A DNA stretch of 64,000 bases from Paguma larvata (Eukaryota; Chordata; Mammalia; Carnivora; Viverridae). Under the pieces are notes generated by a model. It did not search any database and was not told where the DNA came from. It saw only the letters and a program-made list of their open reading frames with translations. Positions 47,408-59,110 of the stretch are shown piece by piece (the stretch's first letter is position 1; every line of letters begins with the position of its first letter). Location: positions 51,315,030 through 51,379,029 of the forward strand of contig CM057841.1 of NCBI GenBank assembly GCA_030068075.1, in the 5' to 3' direction. The position numbers and the translations under genes are program-made.

Positions 47408-48774
47408 TAGACCTTTGCAAGATCGGTCATGATTTGCAGGCTGATGGTTCACAAGAGGAAGTCAGAATTGTCCCATGGGCATTTGTGCCCATAGGAATAC
47501 AGGAGTCATCCAATTTCGCTCTCACGTTTCGTTGTGATTTTGCCCTCCGTGGGCTGCAGGAGATGAGAAAATAATCATCCACCTATGTGCACACTGTTAA
47601 CGTGGCTTCTGCAAAACGGGCTATGAAATCCTCCCTGATTTCCTAGACCCTCCCCCTTATCCAGAAACCAGGTCTGCGTTAAAAATACAATAGCCAGAAA
47701 AGCAAGCGTAGGCTGGAAGATTTTGTCTTGAAAGGTTAGTATATATTTGATTGATGAGGGTTCTCTACATCAGAGATTTGGGATGCAATATAATCCAGAA
47801 ACCTCTCCGCCTGATGCCCAGTCTGTTCCATCCTGGTCGTAGTCCCTTGCTAGCTCATTAACCTTTCTGAGTGGCCATCTCCCCTGCTGGGACCTGCGTC
47901 TTGTCCGCCGCATCAAAACACAGACGTCTCAGAAGTGTTCTGATTTAACTTTCTTTTCTCCAAGACCCTCTTCCTCCACCATACACACACCCTGATTTTG
48001 AAAACGCCCAGTCAAGATCTGAAAAGCAGAATATTGGGTCAACTTCTAGTCTCAGCATTACGTTACAATCTCTGACTTGAACGGGTAACCCAAAGGCAGA
48101 CCTGTATAGGAAAATAAAATAGGAAAAAGAAAATATGTCTACTTTTCCCTTGCTTTTGTATTGTTATCCTCTGGGATGAAACGGAGGGTTGATATCAAGT
48201 ATTTCAGTTTCCTTTTTTTCATACTTTATATCCTTATATATATTTCAACAAGCATATATTTAAGTTTATTAGGGGCAATCTATCTTTGGAGGTTGAACAT
48301 TGGATTCCAACAATACTATTTTGGAGCGATACATCTAGGCAATATTTTATTCTGTCAACTGCTATTTCCATTAACTAGTTTAACCAGATTGTGTAAAATA
48401 ACTTCATTGCCTAATATGAAATTACAAAGTTTAGGCTTGTGGGAAATGGGCTTCTTAGACGCCGACAATTCTAAGTATATTCTGTTCTTCAAATAAGAGT
48501 CATTTTTTCTTTAATATTGAATATGTCTCATGAAAAATATCCTTCTCTGTAAATGTCAATTACATGTGCTTGGAATTAAGTTTTAGTTTTTCTCACTGCA
48601 TAATAATAAAGCCTGAGTTCTGATCAATGTGAATGCATTTGGATGTTGATTATAATTATTCAAACTGTGTTGGTTTATATCAAACTTGGCACAATTTGGG
48701 GGGAGGAAACACTCTGCCTCTGATTGAACTGGTGATTTGGAAGTCTTAGGAGCATAATTTTACATGACAATAAA
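47408..48774 (+). other. CLEC3A: CLEC3A 3' UTR (end uncertain)
   Basis: Repeat-poor, T-rich sequence after the CLEC3A stop. Candidate AATAAA signals lie at 48113-48118, about 48605, and 48769-48774. Which of them is used cannot be told from sequence. Confidence 0.5.
48113..48118 (+). terminator. CLEC3A: Candidate CLEC3A poly(A) signal
   Basis: AATAAA 706 bases after the stop codon, followed within 40 bases by a T-rich stretch (TTTTCCCTTGCTTTTG) that could act as the downstream element. Confidence 0.45.
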
Positions 48775-48879
48775 GACTTAAAGTCTGGAGGGAGGAGGGG
48801 AATATTAAAAAGAAAGTTGTTCCTACAATTGTTTTTGGTTGACCCTGACCACCTCCCTTTCCAACACAGCCAGAATCTC

Positions 48880-49150
48880 CTTAAAGACTACAACACTAAT
48901 GAAATTAGCAGACATTAAACGTATTCCATTCTTATCATAACTCAGGTACTGTGCCAAATTTTACCTAATTCTCATTAACCTCCTGAACAACCCTGGGAGG
49001 TAGGGGCCGGAATTATTTCATTCCACAGAAAGAAGAACAAAGTGAAAAAAGAGAGATGTGGTCACTTGCCCCACGTCACATGCCAGGAAGTAGTGGAGTT
49101 ATTAGCAGAATCTAAAAAGTTGACTCAAATCCTACTTCCTTGGCAACTAT
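48880..49150 (-). mobile_element. MIR relic
   Basis: Antisense: AACTCAGGTACTGTGCCAAA, AACAACCCTGGGAGGTAGGG, GGTCACTTGCCCCACGTCAC. Confidence 0.65.
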
Positions 49151-49960
49151 GGGGGAACTGAGATAATGTCAACCCTGTTCAGGCGGGCAATGGAGTGGGC
49201 TCTAATCTGTTCTTTTTTGGGCTAACATTTTAGTCAAACAGATGACCTTGATAAGGCATTCAGTCTGAGGTTGTTTCAGAATGGTGATTAAAGACGACTA
49301 GCGTGTATATAAATCAGTGTCAGAGTATGGGTTCCCAGGAGATGGGGCTTATAAAAGATAAGATAAGCCTTCTCCCAAGTACCCCAACCAGAAAGATCAG
49401 GAAAAGACACTTAATTCAAAAGAATAGATGAAGATTAGTGACGGGAAATTAAAATGCGTTCAGCGCGAAGAAGAGCAGCAGACGGATAGGAGACAGAGCA
49501 AGAAGGAAAGGAGTGGATTAAGAAATTATCTGGTTTGCCCAAGGCCAAACTCATGACCTTGATTTTATTACTTTGCCAACAAATTATCCCAAAGCCACAC
49601 CCGCAAGATTCCGTAATCTAGATTTCCCTTTGGTCTATTTGGCTTGCTGGGCACTACTTGGCAAAGAACAACTGGTCTTCAGACAAGATTAATAAATAGG
49701 TCTTAACTCTTAGGCCAACTTTTCTGTCTCCATGAAAGCTACGAGACTAGGTGGAGAATGTGGACAAGCATCCTGAAGTTTGGTGGAAAGGGCAGCCTGA
49801 GAAATTTGCAATGTCTCTCACAAGTTCATGGTAGGAGGCCATCAACATTTGTTACACTGTCATCCCTAGGGTAAACACTTGGGCTTCCTGAAGATACCAA
49901 TTATATTCAAAGCCCAACAGTCAAGACCCTACAAGCTTTCCCAGGAACCTGATTCTAATC
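49151..49960. other. Unassigned stretch
   Basis: Unique-looking sequence with no exon or repeat I can name. Confidence 0.35.
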
Positions 49961-49964
49961 TCTA

Positions 49965-50115
49965 GAGCAGTGCTTCTCAAATTTTGTTGTGCTTACAAAT
50001 CAGCTGGGAGACCTGTTAAATTGCAGATCCCAAGGGTCTGGGCTAAGGTCCCAGCTTCTGCATTTCTAAAAGCTTACAACTGAAAACAAGACCTCTAGAT
50101 CATGCACCACAGTCT
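49965..50115. mobile_element. MER5A-like hAT relic
   Basis: AGCAGTGCTTCTCAAATTTT, ACAAATCAGCTGGGAGACCT, GCTTCTGCATTTCTAAAAGC. Confidence 0.6.
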
Positions 50116-50820
50116 GATTGCAAGGACCTAAGGCTTTAGTTACATGCCCAGAGACAGTCTCTGATGGATTCCTGCAAATTTGCTTCTCTTTAGGTCAAAT
50201 GACAAGGGTAAGACCTACAGGTCATCGGAGTGAAGAACAATACTGAGAGCAATTTTTCTACCTACCACAGATGCCTCCATCCATATCATTAAATGAGATA
50301 CAAGGTAAAAATCAATTAGATAAAGGAAACATCAATAAGAGAGGCTCAAATTCATGATGTGAAGGAGAACTTATTGCAATGCTCAATGACTTCTTTCTCT
50401 TCCCTAGCACTGCTGAATAGCGTTACTTAAACTAAAAATAAAGTCATAGTCTTTCCTGCTTTGAGGGTAGTGAAAACTAATCATATCCTCAAATAAAGCA
50501 CATACAACAAATGAAGAAGCCACAAATTCAGCTAGTTGAGTAGCTAATGTAATCTGATATTAGAAATTCAGAGGATACCTACTAACTATAAAGCACTCTG
50601 CCAGGCAATATTGGAGGACAGAAGAGAAGTTAGGGTACCTACACTCAAAAATATAAAAACATGGCACACAGAAGGAGAGTAAGACTCTCCATTGGAATCT
50701 AAGAAGAAAATATTAGTACCTCTTTTTACATATGGAAGCTAGGTGGATTTATAGGTTATTACTATGTAGTTTAACTAAACCAAACATCACAAAATGGTCA
50801 ATGATTTAAATAAGTTTTTT

Positions 50821-51015
50821 AGGGGTGCCTAGGTGGCTCATTTGGTTGAGTGTCCAACTCCTGATTTTGGCCTGGGTCCTGATTTCCTGATTTGTGAGAT
50901 GAAGCCCCACACTGGGCTGCACTGGCAGCACGGAGCCTGCTTGGAATTCTCTCTCTGTCTCTCTCTGCCCCTCCCCCACTAAAATAAAGAAAATAAACAT
51001 TAAAAATAAATTAAC
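50821..51015 (+). mobile_element. Carnivore tRNA-Lys SINE
   Basis: Sense, shortened copy with head GGGGTGCCTAGGTGGCTCAT. Flanks 50116-50820 and 51016-52180 show nothing I can assign except the 51611 hairpin. Confidence 0.87.
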
Positions 51016-51610
51016 TAATTTTTGTGGAGAAACACCCAAGTGAATATACACCAATGATAAAAAAACACATGCACACACATGAGCAAACATGGCTGACAAT
51101 TCTACTCCTCGTGTGACTGGTTCCAAGAGGCATACACAACCCAAGCAAAACCAAGCAGAATCTTTTCCAGTGGTGGCCCTCTGCCACTGAGCAATGAAAC
51201 TCCTTCTGCTGGAGATGCTATATTGGAACAGTGAATTTAGGGCTTCTGGCAGAATTCTTCCCTTCCAGAAGGATGCGATGTGCAGAATGAAGGAAAACAA
51301 AGACAGCAGTGCTGAGAAATGATGAGGTGGGGTGGGGGGTAAAAAGAATTAAGCATATGTGTGTCCACATCGTGCTGACTTCGTCATCTCTAAAGTCCTG
51401 ATTTCTGCTTCTGTAAATTCTGTGAGCTACTCCAATCCCTTCAAGCCACACAAGACAAGTTACCTTTTGCATTTGAGCTAGTTTAAGTTGCATATTGGCC
51501 AGGATAGGCTAGATTATTATGTCACAGAGCTTCCATCTACTCAGGCAAAACACGCAAAAAAATAAACAAGGTTATTTCGGAAAAGGAGATCATGACAAAT
51601 GCTGTTTATG

Positions 51611-51638
51611 ATGCCGTTTTGACATGACAAAACGGCAT
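51611..51638. repeat. 11-bp inverted repeat
   Basis: ATGCCGTTTTG and CAAAACGGCAT separated by six bases, a compact perfect stem in non-repeat sequence. Function unknown. Confidence 0.7.
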
Positions 51639-52180
51639 TATGAATGACATAATGAAAATTGCAACAGAAGAAAATAAAACAGGCAGATGAAAGATGGAGT
51701 GACCAGAGGAAGCAATATCAGACATGATGATCAACCCTTTCTCATTCAGCCCTCTCTCCTCTGAAAGAGGAAATGAGAAAGAAAGTCATCTTAGATCAGC
51801 TGGGCAAAAGTCCAAGAGAGGCTCTGAGAGAAGTGGGTTAGTCCAAATCACCCAGCAAGCCAGGGACAGGGTAGGGACTAGAATTCACTTTCCTGTTTCC
51901 TATTTCAGAGTCTGGAACATAGCAGTCCAGGTCAAGGTCAGGTAAGGTCATGCAACTTGAACTCAAAAGACCCAGACTCCACACTTAAGACATATGGGAT
52001 CCCAAGTAAGAATAAACTTTGGGGCCCTAAACCTTATCTATCAGTAGGAACGATAGATCATTCACAGGACTGTGAGTTCAGACTTGCAAACGTAATTTAT
52101 GAGCAAGCATAAATTGGCATCTTAAAAGTTTTGTTGCATTATAAAACCAAAATATCTCACCATAGGAAAAAGTTGAAGAC

Positions 52181-52385
52181 AGGCGCCTGGGTGGCTCAGT
52201 CGGTTAGGCATCTGACTTCAGCTCAGGTCATGATTTTCAGGTTTGTGGGTTTGAGCCCCACATCAGGCTCTGTGGAAAGCTCAGAGCCTGGAGCCTGCTT
52301 CTGATTCTGTGTCTCCCTCTTTCTCTGCCTCTACCCCACTTTCACTCTCTTTCAAAAATAAATAAACATTAAAAAAATTTTTTTA
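52181..52385 (+). mobile_element. Carnivore tRNA-Lys SINE
   Basis: Sense copy; head AGGCGCCTGGGTGGCTCAGT. Confidence 0.9.
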
Positions 52386-52399
52386 AAGAAAAAAATTTG

Positions 52400-52572
52400 A
52401 ATAGAAAAAGATTATAGAAATTATCCCTTATTTATCCAGTTAACATATATCCAGCAGTGTCTAATTCTACCAACACCCATGCAAAGTTGTAGAGAATAAA
52501 TACTTTGTTAGCCACTGTTATATCCTGCTTTATTTTACTTATAAATATAACCATTTTCCTAGCCTTTTCTTT

Positions 52573-52607
<35 letters not shown>

Positions 52608-53190
52608 TTTTTGAGAGAGAGAGAGAGAGACAGCACAAGTTGGGGAGGGGCAGACAGAGAGGGAGACACAAAATCTGAAGCAGGCTCCAGGCTCCCAGCT
52701 GTCAACATAGAGCCCGATGCGGGGCTCGAATCCACCAATTGCGAGATCATACTCTAAGCCGAAGTCGGTCACTTAATCGACTGAGACACCTGGATGCCCC
52801 TTTCCTAGCCTTTTCATAACATACTTTTCATGGTTCTACAATATTCCAGTGTGTTATTCTTCCAGCACATACGAGATTGCAGTTTTCCAAATACATTTAT
52901 GATTGGAATTTTACTTAAGGAACTAAATATAAATGTTTTATATTTATTTAAATAAACGGAAATTTTGCCTTTAACTTTTCATTTTCTGTAAATGATGTTG
53001 TAATAAACATCTTTGTGGTGATTTTTTTTTTTTTTTGCTTTTTGACTTTGAACTTTCTTGCCCTGTTAAGAAAGATTTACAAAATGTAATTACTGAATCA
53101 AAGGGTAGGAATAACTTCAGGCCCTTTCGAACATGGCACTAAGTTGCTTTCTAAAACGTTTATACAAACTGAAGAAAAAGCAGGCCCTGT
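52400..53190 (-). mobile_element. L1M fragment split by a SINE
   Basis: Antisense L1 3' region: ACAATATTCCAGTGTGTTAT, GTTGTAATAAACATCTTTGT, then TGAATCAAAGGGTAGGAATA. Interrupted at 52570-52800. Confidence 0.55.
52570..52800 (-). mobile_element. Carnivore tRNA-Lys SINE
   Basis: Antisense copy with an (ATTT)n tail; exact 15-base target duplication TTTCCTAGCCTTTTC at 52555-52569 and 52801-52815. Confidence 0.95.
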
Positions 53191-53191
53191 A

Positions 53192-53342
53192 AATGCCACT
53201 AACTTTGGAGTCAGTCAGTCCTGGGTTTGAATACCAGCATCCATGTGCTCACTAGCTTTGTGACCTAGAAGATGTCATCTTACCTGGCTGAATACTTCAC
53301 CAATCTGTAAAGAAACCAGAGTAACACAATAATGTAAGTGGT
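53192..53342 (+). mobile_element. MIR relic
   Basis: Sense: AACTTTGGAGTCAGTCAGTC, CTGGGTTTGAATACCAGCAT, CTAGCTTTGTGACCTAGAAG. Confidence 0.75.
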
Positions 53343-53584
53343 TCAAAAAATTCAAAATATTTAACTCAGAAAACTGGTAGGATTAAAACTAAACAGTTCA
53401 AATTTTTGTTGTTGTTGTTAATGGTTCATTTGACAAATAGGAATTATTCTATTGAGGTAAAAACAAATAAATTTTAAAAACCCAGATCCTGGCGCCAGGC
53501 AGGCAACTCTGGTAAGAAGCCTCACAGGTAGCAGGTAATGTTATTATTGCATCTGGTATATTCATTTGGGTTACACAAATGGCA

Positions 53585-53755
53585 AGTTGTGCTAAGAGCT
53601 GGACCTACAGTGAAGAACAAAAACATATAGGAGACCAGCATTAAAGGAAAAGTTACCAAAAGAACAGAATGATAAACCACGGCAAACTTATTTTGAAATA
53701 CAGCAGGGATACAACAGTGGGGCTTTGGAAAGGTCTCAAGAGGTGACATCAGGGT
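53585..53755 (-). mobile_element. L2 fragment
   Basis: GTGCTAAGAGCTGGACCTAC AGTGAAGAACAAAAACA resembles the antisense L2 3' end; ends shortly before the CpG island. Confidence 0.4.
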
Positions 53756-53869
53756 GTCTACGGGTAACTACAGCCCTGAGCCCGATGATGATGGTCACAT
53801 TTGTCAGCACCACTTCTGGAACTATTTATGTCTTTGGGCGGTCTGCCTACTGACACCCCCAGGAGCCCG

Positions 53870-54240
53870 AGAGAGGTGTCAAGGGGGGCGGTGTGCGCAG
53901 GCGGAGGGGAGGGGCCCTGCCTCTGGGGTAAGGAAAGGCCGGGCAGGCTTGGGCAAGGAGACGCAGGGCGATGGGCGCGGGGACCAAGGGGCGTGCTGCT
54001 GCTGGTGACGGTCAAGGCGGCCGCTGCCGGCTGCAGAGGCAGCGCGCCCGCGCAGCTGTGCTGGTGGCGGGCGCCAGGCCCGCCGGGCTGGCTGTGGCGC
54101 TCGTCGCTGTCCGCTCGGTCCGGGTGCTGAAGCTGACCGTGCAGGACGCGCACGCGCACAGGGCTCGCTGCTGGGGCGTCCGCAGCAGATGGCGCAGGAC
54201 CCCCGCAGCGTCCGCTTCCTCCGGCCTCTAGGAGTGGATT
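53870..54240. promoter_or_regulatory. CpG island
   Basis: The strongest GC- and CpG-rich segment of the window, with many CGCG and GCGC words. It covers the first half of the flavoprotein-like exon and its upstream 100 bases. A first exon inside a CpG island is the usual arrangement for a gene start, so this supports a real (perhaps former) promoter here. Confidence 0.6.
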
Positions 54241-54371
54241 TCGACAAGACAGAAGGCTGCTGCCACAATGGCCACTTTATCACCAGGGTCGGCGTCTTCC
54301 ACGAGCACCTGCTCAGCATCCTGGAGAGGAAGGGGCAGAGGCCTGGCTTCTGCCTTCTCCTGGGCACCAAG
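53971..54371 (+). pseudogene. Exon-like relic of an FAD-dependent monooxygenase (N-terminal part)
   Basis: One frame from an ATG at 53971 reads QRQRARAAVLVAGARPAGLA then VALVAVRSVRVLKL. This looks like the beta-alpha-beta FAD-binding motif of flavoprotein monooxygenases (normally GxGxxG), with the second glycine replaced by arginine. Around 54120-54165 the coding signal moves to another frame, as after a one-base loss. It continues RAQGSLLGRPQQMAQDPRSV and RFLRPLGVDF, then FITRVGVFHEHLLSILERKG, recalling the 'hPRAxG...R.lG...' and 'sR..le..L...' segments of group A monooxygenases. It ends in phase 0 at AAG|GTGAGA (54372). The block lies in a CpG-rich island. The frame change and lost glycine favour a pseudogene; an assembly error is possible. 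Mammals have few genes of this fold (COQ6, KMO, SQLE, MICALs), and I cannot assign it to one. Family-level call only. Confidence 0.45.
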
Positions 54372-55073
54372 GTGAGAGGAGAGGCCTGGGAAAATAAATC
54401 GCCCCTGACTTAGCCTCTCTACCACCTCCCATCAACACCTGCTGACCACAGCGGGCCAGGGACAACGGATGGACTCAGCTATCTTCTCTCCTTGCCTTGT
54501 AATGGCAAAGCTAGCTATCAAACCAACTTTTTGACAGACAGAGGCAATTGCCTTCCTCATCTGTAAAATTCAGGTAACATTTGAAGATTATCTAGAAAAA
54601 TAGAATAATACCCCCCACTTCATTAAAGTTTTGGTGACAATTTTATGAGACAGTGCAGGGAGGACACTGCAGTCTGTTACTTATAGGAGAGGCTTAGAAA
54701 GTGAAAATTATCACCAGCTGCAAACTGATTTCCAAGAACTGAAGATTAAAGGGGCCTCATTTTTTTAGAAGCAAATGCTCAAAAATCAGATGACACGTGG
54801 CTCTGAGAAAATAAATTTCCTGAGTACTCAGGAACAAGGAGAAGAAGATTAAAATGACAGTAATTTTCCAAGGTGTAGATTTAGCCAGAATGAGCAACCC
54901 AAATCAGCCAATTAGCCCTAGACTTTCCCTTTGAAGAGTGAATGCTCAATTTCAATATTTGCCATCTTTTAGCATGGTATCATTTGGGGGGAAAAACCTA
55001 GGGTACTGTTTAACCTTATAACAGTATGGTTTTTTCACTTGTAAAAACTTACATGGCATAATAAGCCATGCCT

Positions 55074-55284
55074 TTCTTTTTAATGTTTTTATTTATTTTT
55101 GAGAGACAGAGACAGAGCACGAGGAGGGGAGGGGCAGAGAGAGAGGGAGACAGAGAATCCAAAGCAAGCTCCAGGGTCTGAGCTGTCAGCTCAGAGCCCA
55201 ACACGGGGCTTGAACTCACGAACCGCGAGATCATGACCCGAGCCAAAGTTGAACACTCAACCGACTGAGCCGTCCAGGCACCCC
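55074..55284 (-). mobile_element. Carnivore tRNA-Lys SINE
   Basis: Antisense copy; head CTGAGCCGTCCAGGCACCCC. The 700 bases before it, after the 54371 splice donor, hold no recognisable exon. Confidence 0.9.
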
Positions 55285-55294
55285 AAGACATATC

Positions 55295-55464
55295 TTTTTA
55301 AAAGAATTATTTTAATGTTTATGAGAGACAGAGAGAGAGAGAATCCCAAGCAAGCTCTGCCCTGTCAGCAAGAGTCTGACATGGGTCTCAAACCCACAAA
55401 CCATGAGATCATGACCTGAGTCAAAACCAAGAGTCAGACACTTAACCAACTACCCAGGCACCTC
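55295..55464 (-). mobile_element. Carnivore tRNA-Lys SINE (shortened)
   Basis: Second antisense copy ten bases on, with internal deletions. Confidence 0.82.
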
Positions 55465-55564
55465 AAGAATTTTCTTTAACAAAAATTTTTTAATTAAAAA
55501 AAAAGAATTTTATGAGTCCCAGCATGGGCTAATTCAAATCTATTTAGTACTTTTTTTCTCTTCG

Positions 55565-55755
55565 TATATATTTTCATCTCACAATAACCATAGGATGTGT
55601 GTTTTTACTAAGTCATTTTAGCAATGGGGAAATTATGGCTCAAAGAGATTAAGCAATTTGTTAAGGCCACAAAGGTTAGAAGCTGGAGAATTAGGATTAG
55701 AATCCATATCTGCAAGGCTTCAGGGTCAGTGCTCTAACACCGTGTACTGCCATTG
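55565..55755 (-). mobile_element. MIR relic
   Basis: Antisense: GCAATGGGGAAATTATGGCT, AGAGATTAAGCAATTTGTTA, TTAGGATTAGAATCCATATC. Confidence 0.7.
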
Positions 55756-56029
55756 CTTTCTGGGGGCATACTACAGGTTAAAATTAATATTAAAATTACC
55801 ATTAGCATGTGGCTATATTATCTAATTAATCTATTAGCATTCTTAACATGTACTACCACATTTCCGTTGATAAACCTAGAGAACGGTCTCTCAAGGTCAA
55901 ACACCCAACAGAAATCAAGTACCAAGCAGGAATAACTTAGAACAGATTGATGTTGCTCGTAGCTATAACTGACAGAACATTCACAGTAATCAAAACCAAA
56001 AAAGCCTCTGGTCACATAAATCATCCTGT

Positions 56030-56130
56030 TCACATACCACAAATATTTATTAAGTTTACAACAGAGCAGACACTATTGTAGATTTTTAGACATGCAGCCA
56101 TTAGCAAGCACATGAGATTGAAAAGGAATG
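56030..56130 (-). mobile_element. L2 fragment
   Basis: CACAAATATTTATTAAGTTT and GAGCAGACACTATTGTAGAT. From here to 57130 nothing else is recognised. Confidence 0.45.
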
Positions 56131-57136
56131 CATTAAATTGTTAATAAGCTGTTACTTCTGGATGACAGGATTTTATGGGTGAATTTTATTTTCTTTTTTG
56201 TGTTTTCCCTCTTTTACACACTTTCTAATATGAGGAGATATATTACTTTTAAATTGAGAAAAATGTTTTATATGTGTAAGTGGACTTTAATGGACCAACT
56301 TATTTTGATATTTTGTGCTCGTCAAACACATTCGATAGTTAAGCCCACTGACTCACTTGAGAGCTTAATATTTCAGTAACCAAGATTTCCATTGACCTAA
56401 GTTGCAGCCCACTTTGCAGAAAAAACAAAGATATTTTTAACAACTACAGTGCATCTACCAATTCAAAGAAATGGGGTGGGATGAAGAGAAAGAGAAAAAT
56501 AATCACGTAAAGCAGAGAGACTAAGTCTTAAGAACTTTTACATTTGCCAGTAACATGGATCTAATACCGAGAGACTAGTTTCCATCTCAACTTACAATGT
56601 AGGGAGAAGGTTATGACTGTGGAAACTCAGTCTCAAAGTAGTGGAGCAAAAACTGTCTTAATGTATATAAATTTAGTAGGAAAATTCTGACCAGAAGCAA
56701 AATGTCATACTTATTCTTTCCTCCTTTCAATTCTTTCAAGTATTTTCTACCAAGTTACTTCTGCCTGGCAATCTGTACACCACCACAAAAGAATAAGAGT
56801 CAATTAAGAGATTTAAGTAAAGAATATATTGATAGAAAACTTACAAATTCAAAAGAGTCTTTCCCTAAATCTAAGAATAACCAAAGAAATTGACCCTACT
56901 TATAGGCTTCTTCCAAGAAGGATATTTTTGGCAAAGAGCAGTTCTAAACTTCATTAGCCTTCTCCAATTTCCAGCACAGTAGAAATCTTTTCTTATGTTT
57001 AATTTACATTCTTTCTGCTGTCTTTGAAGCCCCCTCTTCCTGTCCACTACAGAAGGTTTCTGTTGCCTTTCTGTATTATAGAGTACTGTTTATATTGCAT
57101 TAGTCTTCTTTGCTGAGAAAGTATATATAGGTAGGG

Positions 57137-57138
<2 letters not shown>

Positions 57139-57177
<39 letters not shown>
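57139..57177. repeat. (GT)n microsatellite
   Basis: About 19 GT units. Confidence 0.95.
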
Positions 57178-57178
<1 letters not shown>

Positions 57179-57739
57179 CTTAATTAGGATGAGATCTGTG
57201 TAGTACCTGTAACGCAGAAAATATGAAAAGCTTAAGGCACAAGAGTTTCCCAATGGAAAAATCAAAGCTGATGGTCAAGTTAAGATTGGTATGTATGTTA
57301 GTAATAACCTAGTGATAGTAAAGATTGTGTTGGGGTCATAAATGCCTCTCTACAAATGTCAAGAGCATAGGCAGACATTTTATAAGCTCTGTGGTTATTT
57401 ATTGAAGAGTATCTGGCTTGGTTGACTTAGAGTTTTTGTTATTTGTTGGCAATTTTGTATGTTAAGAAAATATTTTTAATCAGATGGGAACTATATAGTG
57501 GTCAAAGGTCAAACAACTAATGAAAATTAACAGCAGCCCCAGTGAATGAATAACCACTAAACTTAAGAGGGAGGTTATCTTAAGTTGGCAGTTCTCTAAA
57601 TGAAAGAGCTCTGACATTAGGCAATAAAACTTATTCAACTGAACCTCCCAGAAATAAAAGGTTTCCTTGGTTTAGCAGAGGCTGGGATATTGGGTACAGA
57701 AAGAATAATCGCTCTTGATATTGGATGCAAAGCAACAAA

Positions 57740-57965
57740 GTAATTAAGGCTCTGAGGTCAGTCAGAGCTAAGTAAGGTTCCTAACTTCCCAGTTAACTAG
57801 CAAACCTGCTTAGTTAACTGGGTCAAGGTAACTTCTACAAGGCTCATATTCTTATCTGTAGATCTGTACCTGCCTCTATCAGCCATCGTGACAGTTGAAT
57901 TAGACAATGTCCATAGGTTCCTTAGCAGATGTCTGTACGTATGCAGTGGATGTTAGCTATTTTTG
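57740..57965 (+). mobile_element. MIR relic
   Basis: Sense: TAATTAAGGCTCTGAGGTCA, CTCATATTCTTATCTGTAGA, GCAGTGGATGTTAGCTATTT. Confidence 0.6.
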
Positions 57966-58164
57966 CTCTTCATGCCATTGTGAGCACATTTTCCCAGCTG
58001 TAGAGAAGATGACATCCACCCTGGATATCTGCTGGATTCCCCAAGGGGGCATAGGATAAAAGCCAAGTTCCTGGAGAGCATTCTCAGCTTCCCTGCAACC
58101 AGGTGCTCAGATTTCAAACTGTGTGCTCACCTACTATGACAAGCATTGATGTAGAGGGGAAAAG

Positions 58165-58385
58165 TAGGAATTGGTCAACCTGATCTCACATATGGGCTCC
58201 ACTAATGACTACCAGATGAAATAAGGCAAATTTCTTAACTTCCCATTCAGTGTCCTCCACTAAAAATTGGATATACTTGGATCAAACTCAAAAGATTATT
58301 GTTGGAGATTAAATGGAATGAGTAGTGTGGATGTGTCAAGTACAATGTGTGGTACAAAGTAGATATTTAGCTACCACTGCTTTGT
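58165..58385 (+). mobile_element. MIR relic
   Basis: Sense: AAGGCAAATTTCTTAACTTC, ATTGTTGGAGATTAAATGGA, GTGGTACAAAGTAGATATTT. Confidence 0.6.
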
Positions 58386-58934
58386 TTCCTGACACTGAGC
58401 TTTGGGGTAGCCCTGTTCTGAGGTCTCCCTATCCAGACCGTGTACGTTTGGGGTGTTTCTAGTATAATCCACTTAAGTGGAAATATATGCAGAGTATAGT
58501 AATTTTATTCCCACAAACATATGTGCGCTTATTACAAAGCAAATAATCATGCAGTCATAGTGTTAGACTTGAAAGTTAGGACTGCAGAGGCAGCAGGGAC
58601 AGAAATATGCTTTGGACATCTATCATCACATGAAGGCTGGCTGAGAAGACAATGAAGATGGAATACTTTAACTATTAAACCATCCGAGTGGCACTGATAA
58701 TCTCCCATCTTCAGTTTCCTTTCCAGAAAAAAGAAGGAAGCCTAACTATTCTTCCCAGACCTCTCAACACTGAAGATTATTCCATGCTAGTCAGAGTTGA
58801 CCTCTCCTTTCGACGAAAGGGGGTGGGGAAAGGGGAGAAAGTGGAGAGCCCTTATTTCAGCTCTTTCTTCTCTCCCTCATCCTCCTCTGATATGATTTTG
58901 CTGGGATAGGAACAGTCCTCCTCTCCCATGCTTA

Positions 58935-59110
58935 TTTTCTGTGACCAAGGATAAGTTCTTCAAAGTCTCTGAGCCTTGGTCTTCTAGTTCAAAGAAAGAC
59001 TTGTCAGTTGAGGGAATGGACAATAGCAACCTCAGACTGTTGAGAGGCAAATAGGATAATATATGCTTGACAAAACAAAAGTGCTTCATAAATGTCACTT
59101 CCCCTTCCTT
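58935..59110 (+). mobile_element. MIR relic
   Basis: Sense: TCTTCAAAGTCTCTGAGCCT, CTGTTGAGAGGCAAATAGGA, AAAGTGCTTCATAAATGTCA. The next kilobase (59111-60178) shows nothing I can assign. Confidence 0.6.

Noticed and set aside
46934..47452. 172-codon ORF on the minus strand
   Set aside because: It is the antisense shadow of CLEC3A exon 3, whose + strand frame matches the family end to end.
53879..54370. Long minus-strand ORFs (133-163 codons) in the CpG island
   Set aside because: GC-rich sequence keeps all frames open; the peptides are low-complexity Arg/Pro/Ser/Ala with no motif, unlike the + strand reading.
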